From assembly GCA_024698585.1 (NCBI GenBank), contig JAILRB010000021.1, forward strand, positions 1-64,000: 64,000 bases of DNA, read 5' to 3'. The stretch is from Eubacterium sp. GTDB taxonomy: Bacteria; Bacillota; Clostridia; Lachnospirales; Lachnospiraceae. Position 1 is the first letter of the stretch. Each line of letters begins with the position of its first letter. The translations under genes and the position numbers were made by a program. Positions 1 to 7,663 of this stretch are shown here, piece after piece. A model generated the notes under the pieces. That model did no database searches. It was not told where the DNA came from and saw only the letters and a program-made list of their open reading frames with translations.

Positions 1-3
1 GTC

Positions 4-27
4 TGTTTGCTATGCAAACAAACAGAC
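4..27. repeat. Inverted repeat at window edge
   Basis: TGTTTGC-TAT-GCAAACA forms a perfect 7-bp hairpin at 4-20. An alternative 9-bp pairing, GTCTGTTTG with CAAACAGAC, spans 1-27. The window begins here, so it is unclear whether this is the 3' half of a terminator for an upstream gene or part of a transposon end. There is no clear T-run after it. Confidence 0.5.
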
Positions 28-50
28 CTTATACAACACATTTTACTACG

Positions 51-86
51 TTTTCATACATTTTACACCTACAAAATGTATGAAAA
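51..86. repeat. 14-bp perfect inverted repeat (hairpin)
   Basis: The arms TTTTCATACATTTT and AAAATGTATGAAAA are exactly complementary and separated by the 8-nt loop ACACCTAC. Weaker pairing continues outward (CTAC/GTAG). The stem is AT-rich and has no T-run, so it reads more like a mobile-element end, a palindromic protein site or a processed-RNA hairpin than a terminator. Function unknown. Confidence 0.7.
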
Positions 87-112
87 TCGAATGTAGAGCA
101 ATTTTCTAATTA

Positions 113-181
113 TTGAATGGAATTTAATTTTTCATTCAACCAGGGTTAAATATAAGGTTAAATATAAAGGTTAAATATAAA
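113..181. repeat. Short inverted repeat plus 13-bp tandem repeats
   Basis: TTGAATG (113-119) and CATTCAA (133-139) are perfect inverted repeats. Immediately after, GGTTAAATATAA(A) occurs three times in tandem (144-181). The stretch is non-coding and AT-rich and lies upstream of the transposase fragment. The rest of 1-298 contains no supportable gene. Confidence 0.7.
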
Positions 182-298
182 CGTAAATTGCATTTTTAAC
201 AGCTAGTTTTTCCGTGCTACTACTTTTGCGAACTAGCAATTACTTTTGCAAAGTTATATATTTAAAGTAGTCTTTGTTTGATCAGAAAGGAGTACTTT

Positions 299-682
299 AT
301 GGCAAAACAGTTATCCTTATCTGAAAGAATAATCATTGAACGTGTGATTAATAACGACTACTCTTTTGCTTCTATTGGTAGAAATCTTGAACATTCAGCT
401 TCTACTATCTCCAGAGAAGTAATTAAATACCGATGCTTTTTTGATAGAATTCCTCTTCCGGGTGAAAACGATTGTACTCACAAAAACTCTTGTTTGAAGA
501 ATTCTATTTGTAGCGATGTTGGAGTCCATGGATGTTATGGATATCGATGTAAACGATGTCCTGAAAATCGTATGTGCACAAATATTTGTGATCTTTACGA
601 ATCATCTCAATGTCCTCTATTAGATAAGCCCCCTTATGTTTGTACCAATTGTTCATTGACACTCTTTTTAACTTCACTCTAA
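299..682 (+). pseudogene. IS30-family transposase, N-terminal fragment
   Basis: This is the beginning of a transposase of the IS30 type: an N-terminal helix-turn-helix (LSLSERIIIERVINNDYSFA, then SIGRNLEHSASTISREV), followed by a Cys-rich segment (CxxxxxCSDVGVHGCYGYRCKRC) that may bind a metal. ATG 299 follows AGAAAGGAG at good spacing, so the start is intact. Similarity stops near residue 118. The remaining residues (SLTLFLTSL) look like junction sequence, and the whole DDE catalytic domain (some 200 or more residues in intact relatives) is missing. The break lies a few tens of bases from the 53-bp repeat array, so the array or a deletion replaced the rest of the element. The fragment cannot be active. 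Confidence 0.8.
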
Positions 683-685
683 CTT

Positions 686-718
686 TTACGTACCATTTTC
701 TCTTATTCTCATTTTCAT
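686..718 (-). CDS. Most diverged mini-ORF of the array (10 aa, MKMRIRENGT)
   Basis: This terminal copy keeps AAGGAGG, the spacing, ATG and a stop (TAA instead of TAG). Against the consensus, CGA becomes AGA and CGT becomes AGA (both still Arg), GTT becomes ATA (Val to Ile) and GGA becomes GAA. The second Arg change needs two base substitutions yet leaves the residue unchanged, which hints at selection on the peptide. The last two residues differ (GT instead of RP). Confidence 0.35.
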   Translation of the reverse strand: MKMRIRENGT

Positions 719-950
719 TCGTAAATCCTCCTTACCCTCTACGGACGATTTCCACGAACTCGCATTTTCATTCGTAATTCTCCCTTACCTTCTACGGACG
801 ATTTCCCAGAACTCGTAATTTCATTCGTAAATCCCCCCTACCTTCTACGGACGATTTTCCCGAATTCGTAATTTTATTCGTAAATCCCCCTTACCCTCTA
901 CGGACGATTTCCACGAACTCGCATTTTCATTCGTAATTCCCCCCTACCTT

Positions 951-983
951 CTACGGACGATTTCCACGAACTCGCATTTTCAT
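951..983 (-). CDS. Consensus mini-ORF of the 53-bp array (10 aa, MKMRVRGNRP)
   Basis: This is one of three identical consensus copies. A perfect AAGGAGG stands 8 nt upstream of ATG, and the frame closes with TAG after ten codons, followed directly by the Shine-Dalgarno of the next unit. The peptide has four basic residues of ten. Whether it is made is unknown. The same arrangement occurs in the other copies, listed under the array. Confidence 0.4.
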   Translation of the reverse strand: MKMRVRGNRP

Positions 984-1142
984 TCGTAAATCCTCCTTAG
1001 CCTCTACGGACGATTTCCACAAATTCCTAATTTCATTCGTAATTCCCCCTTACCCTCTACCGACGATTTCCACGAACTAGCATTTTCATTCGTAAATGCT
1101 AGAGAAGTTGTAAAACCCTACACACCCCTCCCTCCTCCACAA

Positions 1143-1168
1143 AAAAGGACGCCCTCAGGCGTCCTTTT
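1143..1168 (-). terminator. Rho-independent terminator after the yicC-to-aminotransferase operon
   Basis: AAAAGGACGCC-CTCA-GGCGTCCTTTT is a perfect 11-bp stem with a 4-nt loop. On the minus strand it is followed by a T-run (CCTTTTTTGTGG). It lies 37 bp past the aminotransferase stop and separates that gene from the mini-ORF array. Confidence 0.9.
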
Positions 1169-1204
1169 ACGTAAACGAAATCATCCAAAGATGTTTCCTA
1201 TCAT

Positions 1205-2485
1205 TTATTCACTAAGCATTTTTTCAATTGTAGCGATCTTAATACATACTACTAAGATTTCACTGGCTTTTTCTAATTCAGCCGGTGTTGGGAAGGATGG
1301 TGCGATACGGATGTTAGAATCCTTAGGATCCTTTCCATATGGGAAAGTAGCTCCGGCACCGGTAAGAACCATTCCTGCGTCCTTACACATCTGAACAACC
1401 TTCTTAGCACAACCGTCCATTACGTTTAAGGAAATAAAATATCCTCCTGTTGGACGAGTCCATGTTGCAATATCTGCATCTGCCAATTCAGCATCAAATT
1501 TATCAAGAACAGCCTGAAACTTTGGTCTCAATAAAGCAGCATGCTTCATCATATGTTCCTTCACGCCATCAAGGTTCTTGAAATAGCGATAATGTCTCAG
1601 CTGGTTTAACTTGTCATGACCGATAGTCTGAACCGTCATCTGAGCCTTAACATATTTCAGATTTTCTTCGGATGTAGCCATAGCTGCCACACCAACACCT
1701 GGGAAAGTCACCTTGGATGTAGATGCAAATTCATAAACCATATTTGGATTTCCGGCTTTTTCACATTCTTCTAAGATGTTTAAGATTTCTGCCTGATTGT
1801 CTTCAAATAAATGATGAACCACATAAGCATTATCCCAGTAAATTCTGAAATCTTCAGCAGCTGGCTTTAAAGCAGCAAGTCTTTTAACAACTTCATCAGA
1901 ATATACTGCTCCGGATGGATTGGAATACTTTGGAATACACCACATTCCTTTGATGGATGCATCTTCAGATACTAACTTTTCAACCATATCCATATCTGGA
2001 CCATCCTGATAAAGCGGAATGTTAATCATTTCAATTCCAAAATGCTCTGTAACTGCGAAATGTCTGTCATACCCCGGAACAGGACATAACCACTTTACTT
2101 TATCCAGTTTACACCATGGTGTGGAACCATTCACACCTTCAGCGTAAGATCTACAAACAGTATCATACATAATATTCAAACTGGAATTACCGTAAATAAT
2201 GACATTCTCAGGCTTAACATCCATAATATCAGCCATCATTCTTTTCGCTTCTGGCAAACCATCTAATAATCCATAATTTCTGCAATCAAATCCATTTTCA
2301 GATTTCAAATCAGATGCTCCATGAAATACATCTAAAAGTCCCATGGAAAGATCTAACTGATCAGCTCCCGGCTTTCCTCTGGACATATCAAGATTCATAT
2401 TCATTTTACAAATTTCATTGTACTCTTCTTTCAAAGCAGCTAAAGTGCTCTGAAGTTCTTCCTTGCTCAGTTCCTTATAAGACAT
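1205..2485 (-). CDS. PLP-dependent aminotransferase (aspartate aminotransferase-like, PF12897 type)
   Basis: Cytosolic fold-type I pyridoxal-phosphate enzyme, 426 residues, expected to move an amino group between an amino acid (probably aspartate) and a 2-oxo acid. The Schiff-base lysine is K258 in EFASTSKVTFPG. Other family landmarks are NLDMSRGKPG near residue 31, PKYSNPSGAVYSDE near 195 and the cofactor aspartate in YWDNAYVVHH near 228. The C-terminal small domain carries TRPTGGYFISL. The start follows GAGGAGG at 9 nt. It is the last gene of the operon that begins with yicC, 26 bp after pgsA, and ends in a strong terminator. Substrate cannot be settled from sequence. Confidence 0.85.
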   Translation of the reverse strand: MSYKELSKEELQSTLAALKEEYNEICKMNMNLDMSRGKPGADQLDLSMGLLDVFHGASDLKSENGFDCRNYGLLDGLPEAKRMMADIMDVKPENVIIYGNSSLNIMYDTVCRSYAEGVNGSTPWCKLDKVKWLCPVPGYDRHFAVTEHFGIEMINIPLYQDGPDMDMVEKLVSEDASIKGMWCIPKYSNPSGAVYSDEVVKRLAALKPAAEDFRIYWDNAYVVHHLFEDNQAEILNILEECEKAGNPNMVYEFASTSKVTFPGVGVAAMATSEENLKYVKAQMTVQTIGHDKLNQLRHYRYFKNLDGVKEHMMKHAALLRPKFQAVLDKFDAELADADIATWTRPTGGYFISLNVMDGCAKKVVQMCKDAGMVLTGAGATFPYGKDPKDSNIRIAPSFPTPAELEKASEILVVCIKIATIEKMLSE

Positions 2486-2511
2486 TGCAAATTTCCTCCT
2501 CTTTTTACAAC

Positions 2512-3042
2512 CTACTTTTTCAACACCTGAATATTTTTTATCACATAATCAATCATCGAAATGACTGTTAATGCTAGCGAAGCATAAATTAAAATGATTC
2601 CAATGACATCAAAAAGACACAGTGGAATATGGATGATTAAAACAATAATCATGATCATCTGGATTGTTGTTTTCACTTTTCCCCACATACTTGCAGCCAA
2701 AACTACATTTTGATCCGCTGCCAAGGTACGGAATCCACTGATAAACAACTCTCTTGAGATAATGACAATAACAATCCATTTCGGAATCATAGTTCCTGCC
2801 ATGCAAATCAAGGCAGAACAAACCAACAGTTTATCGGCCAACGGGTCCATAAACTTTCCAAAATTCGTTACCAATCCTCTTTTTCTGGCAATCTTTCCAT
2901 CCAACAAATCAGTAATGCTGGCAACAATAAAGATTGCTACTGCTATATAATTATGATATGGAATGGTGTTCCACATCATGAACAACACAAAAAACGGAAC
3001 ACAAAAAACGCGAAATACCGTCAATTTATTTGGTAAATTCAT
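2512..3042 (-). CDS. pgsA: CDP-diacylglycerol--glycerol-3-phosphate 3-phosphatidyltransferase
   Basis: Integral membrane enzyme of phosphatidylglycerol synthesis; it joins CDP-diacylglycerol and sn-glycerol 3-phosphate to give phosphatidylglycerol phosphate. The CDP-alcohol phosphotransferase motif DG-x2-AR-x8-G-x3-D-x3-D is complete at residues 48-70 (DGKIARKRG, then GKFMDPLAD). Several hydrophobic helices span the rest. The length of 176 is normal. The gene starts 11 bp after rimO behind GGAGG and is co-transcribed with it, a pairing common in Clostridia. Confidence 0.93.
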   Translation of the reverse strand: MNLPNKLTVFRVFCVPFFVLFMMWNTIPYHNYIAVAIFIVASITDLLDGKIARKRGLVTNFGKFMDPLADKLLVCSALICMAGTMIPKWIVIVIISRELFISGFRTLAADQNVVLAASMWGKVKTTIQMIMIIVLIIHIPLCLFDVIGIILIYASLALTVISMIDYVIKNIQVLKK

Positions 3043-3053
3043 ATTTCCTCCAA

Positions 3054-4379
3054 TTATACCGGTTCTCCTATCAAGTCATATTCGTAGGTTCCGGTAACCT
3101 TCACTTTCACAAAATCCCCTGTCATGATTTCAGCATCCGTAATAACAAAAATATTACTGTCCACACCCGGAGTATCCATATAAGTTCTTCCAATGTATGC
3201 GTTTTCTCCGCTGATTTTTCCTTCAATCATAGCAAGAAATTCTTTTCCCACCAGACGATTCATCTTTTCAAAGACAATCTCCTGTTGCAGTTCCATGATT
3301 TCATTTCTTCGTCTGTTCTTGACTTCTTCATCAATCTGGTCATCCATGGTTGCTGCCGGAGTATTTTCCTCAGGGGAATATGTGAACACGCCCAGACGGT
3401 CGAATTCCATTTCATCAATGAATTCCAGCACATTCTGATGCTGTTCCTCCGTTTCTCCCGGGAATCCGGTAATAAACGTGGTACGAAGAATGATATCAGG
3501 GATTTTCTTTCGAAGTTTTCCGATAATTTCTCTCAACTGACCACTGGAAGTCTGTCTTCCCATTCTTCTTAAAATGAAATCATCTCCATGCTGAATCGGA
3601 ATATCAAGATAATGGCAAACCTTTGGTTCCTCTGCCATGGTATCAATCAACTCATCGTAAATTTCTTCCGGATAACAATACAAAATACGAATCCAGTCAA
3701 TTTCAGGAATCTTTGCCAACTCTTTCAGCAATTTATGTAATGACTTCTCGCCATATAAATCTTTTCCATACATAGATGTTTCCTGAGCAACCAATACCAG
3801 TTCCTTCACACCCTGCTGAGCCAGTTCCTTTGCTTCCGCAAGAAGTTTTTCCATAGGAACACTTCGGTAACTACCACGAACCTTCGGAATGATACAATAA
3901 CTACAATGCTTATCGCATCCCTCAGCAATTTTCAAATAAGCAAAACTACTGATTCCGGACATTCTTCGTGGTGCATCTGCTCCGGCAAGAAAATCAATAT
4001 TTTCTAATGTGTTTATATGATGCTTTTCCTTTAAGAACTCCTCTATGGATTCCACCACCTTATCAATAGCGGTGGTCCCAATGCAGATGTCAATTTCCGG
4101 AATTTCTTCCTCAATCTCGTCAATATACCTTTGCGCAAGACAACCTGCAAGAACTAATGCCTTACAGGTACCTTTTTCCTTGTACTTCGCCATTTCAAAA
4201 ATGGTCTCAATACTTTCTTCTTTTGCATCATTAATAAAACAACAGCTATTAATAATGATAATATCTGCTTCTGTTTCATCATTGGTAAATTCATAACCGG
4301 CTTTTAACAATAAACCGGTCATATGCTCGGAGTCCACTAAATTTTTGTCGCATCCTAAAGAAACAAATAATATTTTCAT
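3054..4379 (-). CDS. rimO: Ribosomal protein S12 (aspartate) methylthiotransferase
   Basis: Radical-SAM enzyme that methylthiolates the conserved aspartate of ribosomal protein S12. The N-terminal MTTase domain carries the cysteines of one cluster (C10, C46, C80). The radical-SAM triad CDKHCSYC lies at residues 155-162, and a C-terminal TRAM domain begins near residue 375. The opening SLGCDKNLVDSE is typical of RimO rather than MiaB, whose equivalent reads TYGCQMN. Length of 441 fits. It follows rpoZ after 9 bp in the same transcript. Confidence 0.95.
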   Translation of the reverse strand: MKILFVSLGCDKNLVDSEHMTGLLLKAGYEFTNDETEADIIIINSCCFINDAKEESIETIFEMAKYKEKGTCKALVLAGCLAQRYIDEIEEEIPEIDICIGTTAIDKVVESIEEFLKEKHHINTLENIDFLAGADAPRRMSGISSFAYLKIAEGCDKHCSYCIIPKVRGSYRSVPMEKLLAEAKELAQQGVKELVLVAQETSMYGKDLYGEKSLHKLLKELAKIPEIDWIRILYCYPEEIYDELIDTMAEEPKVCHYLDIPIQHGDDFILRRMGRQTSSGQLREIIGKLRKKIPDIILRTTFITGFPGETEEQHQNVLEFIDEMEFDRLGVFTYSPEENTPAATMDDQIDEEVKNRRRNEIMELQQEIVFEKMNRLVGKEFLAMIEGKISGENAYIGRTYMDTPGVDSNIFVITDAEIMTGDFVKVKVTGTYEYDLIGEPV

Positions 4380-4388
4380 GGATTAAAC

Positions 4389-4628
4389 CTATTCTTCCTC
4401 GTCACCTACTATGGTAATTTTCGAGTTATATAATTCATCGATTGCGATAGATAATGGTTTTCTTCCTTCCACATCTTCAATCAACGCATCTTCTCCGGCG
4501 ATTAACTGTCTGGCTCTCTTGGATGTAGCCATAACGATAGAGTATCGACTCTGTACTACCGGCTGTTCACCGTCTTCAACCTCACTATTTACTACTTTCA
4601 TTAAATCTGAATATGATGGATGTAACAT
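4389..4628 (-). CDS. rpoZ: DNA-directed RNA polymerase omega subunit
   Basis: Small (79 aa) RNA polymerase assembly subunit. It has the typical pattern SRYSIVMATSKRARQLIAG followed by KPLSIAIDEL. It starts 3 bp after the gmk stop, the standard gmk-rpoZ pairing of Firmicutes, and is tightly coupled in the operon. Confidence 0.95.
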   Translation of the reverse strand: MLHPSYSDLMKVVNSEVEDGEQPVVQSRYSIVMATSKRARQLIAGEDALIEDVEGRKPLSIAIDELYNSKITIVGDEEE

Positions 4629-4631
4629 GCC

Positions 4632-5258
4632 TTATTCTCCTTTCTCAAACTTCTTTATGTCTGTTACAATTTCTTCAATCTGCTCTTCTGTAGCCAGAAG
4701 TGGCTGATCATTTTCAATAATTTTATCAATATTGACCATGCAGTTTTCCACGAGGTCATTAATCACAAAGTAATCATAATTCTTTAAAAATTCTGTTTCT
4801 TCCACAGCTCTCAGCAAACGCTTCTGAATCACTTCCGGTGCTTCGGAATTTCTACCAATCAAACGTCTTTTCAGTTCCTCTGCAGAAGGCGGTAAAATAA
4901 ATACCAACACAGCTTCAGGAACCAGTTTCTTTACAATTTCGGCACCCTGACATTCAATTTCTAAAATCACATGGTTTCCCTTTTCAAGGTTTTCTTCCAC
5001 ATATGATTTTGGAGTTCCATAATAGTTGCCAACAAATTCTGCGTACTCCAGTAACTCCTTATCTACAATCATCTGCTCAAACTGTTCCTTCGTCACAAAG
5101 AAATAATGTTCACCATGAACCTCTCCTTCTCTGGGATTTCTTGTGGTCGCTGAAACAGAAAGCTTGTATTTCTCAAACTGTTCCACCATCATTTTTACCG
5201 TTGTTCCTTTTCCAACACCGGAAAAACCTGATATCACTAAAAGTTTTCCTCTTTCCAT
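4632..5258 (-). CDS. gmk: Guanylate kinase
   Basis: Phosphorylates GMP to GDP with ATP in purine nucleotide metabolism. The P-loop SGFSGVGKGT is at residues 10-19. The GMP-binding SATTRNPREGEVHGEHYFF segment follows near residue 36, and the lid carries RNSEAPEVIQKRL near 145. Length of 208 is usual. It sits between yicC and rpoZ in the operon with an 18-bp gap. The small remA/DUF370 gene often found between yicC and gmk is absent here. Confidence 0.96.
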   Translation of the reverse strand: MERGKLLVISGFSGVGKGTTVKMMVEQFEKYKLSVSATTRNPREGEVHGEHYFFVTKEQFEQMIVDKELLEYAEFVGNYYGTPKSYVEENLEKGNHVILEIECQGAEIVKKLVPEAVLVFILPPSAEELKRRLIGRNSEAPEVIQKRLLRAVEETEFLKNYDYFVINDLVENCMVNIDKIIENDQPLLATEEQIEEIVTDIKKFEKGE

Positions 5259-5276
5259 AAAAACCTCCTGAAAATA

Positions 5277-6155
5277 CTATTCAATATTCTGAATCTGTTC
5301 CCTTACCTTTTCAATGGCTGTCTTGATTTCAATCGCCACTTCCGCGATTTCATCATTGGTTGTTTTCGATAGGGTCGTATTTGCTTCACGGTTCATTTCC
5401 TGGGCAATGAAGTCCAGCCTTCTACCAATGACTCCACCCTTTTCCAAGGCATCCTTCATTCCACTGATATGACTGTACAGACGAACAATTTCCTCATCCA
5501 CGCAAACCTTATCAGCAAACATGACAACTTCCTGAGCAATCCGATTTTCATCAATCTGATTGTCTTCTAACAATGTATGTATCTTTTCAAGAATTTTTTC
5601 GCGATATTCTTCCACGATTTCCGGAGATTTCTGCTCCACAAATTTCACATTCTGAAGCATTTCTTCTAATTTAGATATTAAGTCTGTCTTTAAGCGTTCC
5701 CCTTCTTCAATTCTGGAAGCAACCAGTTTTTCAGCAGCACCGCAAATAGTTTCCAATGCCATTTCCTCAATCACTGTCTCATCATCGGCTTCTGCTTCAA
5801 TGGTAATGACATCCTGACTCTTCATGATATGACTAGCCTTGATATCATTTTCCACCCCAAGCTCTTCACTGATTTTCTGATATACATCAAAATACTCTTT
5901 TGCCAGAGCACTGTTATATCGAATGCATTCGCTTCCTTCCCCTAAGTTTTCATAGGTAATGAAAACATCAACTTTTCCACGTTCAATATACTTCTTGATT
6001 TCGTTTCGAATCTTATTTTCCAAGAAATTCAATTTCTTTGGGAGTTTAATCCCTAACTCCAAATATCTATGATTCACAGATTTCATTTCCACGGTGACTT
6101 TTCTGTCCCCTGATGTGGTCTCGAATCTGCCAAATCCGGTCATACTTTTTATCAT
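5277..6155 (-). CDS. yicC: YicC-family endoribonuclease
   Basis: Member of the YicC family (YicC-N domain followed by the C-terminal DUF1732 domain), for which endoribonuclease activity is known in E. coli. The hallmark opening IKSMTGFGR is present. The C-terminal part has EKGGVIGRRLDFIAQEMNREANT and ends with the conserved helix IKTAIEKVREQIQN. I place the start at ATG 6155, with AAGGTG 6 nt upstream, not the GTG 9 bp further out. It is the first gene of the six-gene operon; a SigA promoter lies 74-102 bp upstream. Confidence 0.88.
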   Translation of the reverse strand: MIKSMTGFGRFETTSGDRKVTVEMKSVNHRYLELGIKLPKKLNFLENKIRNEIKKYIERGKVDVFITYENLGEGSECIRYNSALAKEYFDVYQKISEELGVENDIKASHIMKSQDVITIEAEADDETVIEEMALETICGAAEKLVASRIEEGERLKTDLISKLEEMLQNVKFVEQKSPEIVEEYREKILEKIHTLLEDNQIDENRIAQEVVMFADKVCVDEEIVRLYSHISGMKDALEKGGVIGRRLDFIAQEMNREANTTLSKTTNDEIAEVAIEIKTAIEKVREQIQNIE

Positions 6156-6228
6156 CTGTTTCACCTTATTTTTTAAACTTTCGGTTTCTTATGATTATGA
6201 GATTGCGCATTAATCCATAATCTTAAAC

Positions 6229-6257
6229 ATTTTATACTATTGTATCTTTATCGTCAA
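6229..6257 (-). promoter_or_regulatory. SigA-type promoter of the yicC operon
   Basis: Minus strand: TTGACG (6252-6257), a 17-nt spacer, then TAAAAT (6229-6234). It precedes yicC by about 75 bp and is the only strong promoter match in the 182-bp gap. Confidence 0.65.
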
Positions 6258-6337
6258 GGTTTCGATTAAAAAAAACGTCTGTATTGTTTTTATGTTTTTA
6301 TAAGTTTTCTAACATAACTAATATTTGACCATATTAT

Positions 6338-6601
6338 TTAATACCTTATCAATGGTGTTTTTACTTTTACCAAATCATTAGCTGTGAACAGATAAGCATC
6401 TCCCAGCTTTAGCTTTTTCCTGAATTTTCGTTGCATTGGTCCAGTCACATCCATAACATTACATTCTTCCAGATTGCCAAAGTATAATACATTTTTATTA
6501 TCCTTAACAATCTTATACATTTCCTGAGCACCATAGGAAGCTATCCTTTCATTAGGTAGACCCGAAACAATAACGAACACATGAAACTTTTTATAATTCA
6601 A
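6338..6601 (-). pseudogene. Possible C-terminal fragment of an EssC/FtsK-type ATPase
   Basis: 87 codons open from a poor TTG start with no convincing ribosome site, so this is probably the tail of a longer gene. The pattern NKNVLYFGNLEE, then RKFRKKLKLGDAYLF, then LVKVKTP resembles the end of the third ATPase domain of type VII secretion EssC proteins. That is an impression from pattern only; no Walker motif remains. It directly follows a 54-codon fragment also reminiscent of type VII secretion, which supports a decayed locus. Alternative: an unrelated small hypothetical protein. Confidence 0.35.
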
Positions 6602-6762
6602 TTCATTATAGAGTTTTTCAAAAATAAACTTGTTTCATTAATTTCTAATGTGCTTCTTTCATCTGTCTTTACACGATGCACATTTTCTAGCAAATCATCG
6701 CATTTAATATTGCCAATCGCATTTTCAAAGACATTATAATTAATCTTTATTTCTTGACTCAT
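6598..6762 (-). CDS. Small 54-aa protein, possibly a truncated type VII secretion effector/partner
   Basis: ATG 6762 has a good GAGGG Shine-Dalgarno close upstream. The peptide begins MSQEIKINYNVFENAIGNI and has VKTDERSTLEINE in the middle, a layout like the small helical TIGR04197 or WXG100-like proteins made by type VII secretion loci, which are normally 80-100 residues. The stop comes early and the next frame begins at once, so it looks truncated or frameshifted. Identification is tentative. Confidence 0.4.
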   Translation of the reverse strand: MSQEIKINYNVFENAIGNIKCDDLLENVHRVKTDERSTLEINETSLFLKNSIMN

Positions 6763-6796
6763 ATTTCCCTCTTGCAAATAATATTCATTTTTCTTT

Positions 6797-7663
6797 TTAT
6801 TTCAAAGAACCCTCTATATTTCTTACCGTTATCTCCGTACTTGGCAACAATTCCTTTAGTTTCGTAGTTTTCTCTTTATTCTTCACCGCATCCGTGTACG
6901 CAATTTCTAACGTATCAAGCTGGCTTAACTTTCCTATATTCTTTGCATTTTTGAAGGAATCACCGAAAAGATAGAGTTCCTTCAATGTTTTTTGTGTTGA
7001 TAGTTGTTCAATCAATTTCTCCGCTTCTTTCTCACTGAACTGTGCATCTATAATCATAAGTTTTGATAAATGGTTGAATTTCTTTATTGATTCCAAATCC
7101 AATTTATAAAAACTAACAAGCCACAATTCTGAGATTTGTTTTTCATAAGGTGTCAAATAACTCAAGTCATCATATAGACCTTCTTCCAAAAAATGATATC
7201 CCAATTTAATCGTATGAATCGAAGGAGTAGCGCTTATTATCTCTTTCAGTTCTCGCTTTGATTCGCGAACTCTTTCATCGCTGTTTTTAAAGTACTCTTT
7301 GTTATCCCCTTTGTACCACTCATCAAGAGCTTTTTCGTCTCTAGAGTTCGTTCTACTCTGGCTATGAATAGGATGAAAATCAGACTCTACCGGAAGAATA
7401 CCTATCGCAAGCATTTCTAAATTCTTACATTTTTTTAAATCTTCCAACGTATCCACTTCTGATACATATGGCAACGCAAAACTTTTAATTTCCTTGTATT
7501 CTTCATAGGTATATTTAGATATATCTTTTCTCTCCGTCATAATCAAGTATGCTATAGTTCCTTTGTCTTTAATACTTGCCGGCAAATATTTATACCTCAA
7601 ATAAACAAACAAAACACAAAAGCAAATTATTATTGTCAACACAATTATTTTTTTCTTATTCAC
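6797..7663 (-). CDS. Membrane-anchored leucine-rich-repeat-like protein, candidate immunity protein
   Basis: 288 residues. An N-terminal hydrophobic segment (about residues 5-25, IIVLTIIICFCVLFVYLRY) anchors it. The rest shows irregular leucine-rich strands (LEMLAIGIL, ISELWLVSFY, LKELYLFGDSF, LDTLEIAYTD) spaced 20-50 residues. The start overlaps the end of the preceding 117-codon frame by 8 bp, so the two are translationally coupled. An overlapping pair of a short toxin-like tail and a membrane protein is typical of effector-immunity modules, but I recognise no specific family. Confidence 0.5.
   Translation of the reverse strand: MNKKKIIVLTIIICFCVLFVYLRYKYLPASIKDKGTIAYLIMTERKDISKYTYEEYKEIKSFALPYVSEVDTLEDLKKCKNLEMLAIGILPVESDFHPIHSQSRTNSRDEKALDEWYKGDNKEYFKNSDERVRESKRELKEIISATPSIHTIKLGYHFLEEGLYDDLSYLTPYEKQISELWLVSFYKLDLESIKKFNHLSKLMIIDAQFSEKEAEKLIEQLSTQKTLKELYLFGDSFKNAKNIGKLSQLDTLEIAYTDAVKNKEKTTKLKELLPSTEITVRNIEGSLK

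Larger units (their letters stand above)
686..1105 (-). repeat. Eight-copy 53-bp tandem array of RBS + 10-codon mini-ORFs
   Basis: Seven intervals of exactly 53 bp separate eight units; ACGGACG recurs at 741, 794, 847, 900, 953 and 1006, with a variant at 1059. Read on the minus strand, each unit has a Shine-Dalgarno (AAGGAGG, AAGGGGG, AGGGGGG or AAGGGAG), about 7-8 nt, then ATG and ten codons to a stop. Mini-ORFs sit at 1057-1089, 1004-1036, 951-983, 898-930, 845-877 (ATA instead of ATG), 792-824, 739-771 and 686-718. In that order the peptides are MKMLVRGNRR, MKLGICGNRP, MKMRVRGNRP, MKMRVRGNRP, (I)KLRIRENRP, MKLRVLGNRP, MKMRVRGNRP and MKMRIRENGT. The first copy lacks a Shine-Dalgarno. Because 53 is not a multiple of three, this is not a repetitive protein. 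Each unit also has an ACGAA/TTCGT inverted repeat. The array lies between the truncated IS30 gene and the terminator at 1143. Function unknown. Confidence 0.85.

Noticed and set aside
686-1105. CRISPR array
   Set aside because: The whole 53-bp unit repeats. There are no unique spacers, no short conserved repeat separated by variable sequence, and no cas genes nearby.
686-1105. Long repetitive protein encoded by the array
   Set aside because: 53 is not divisible by three and every frame meets stops in each unit; only ten-codon frames exist.
6338-6601. Complete independent gene for the 87-codon frame
   Set aside because: TTG start with poor ribosome site and overlap with the previous short frame; more likely a fragment of a longer gene.
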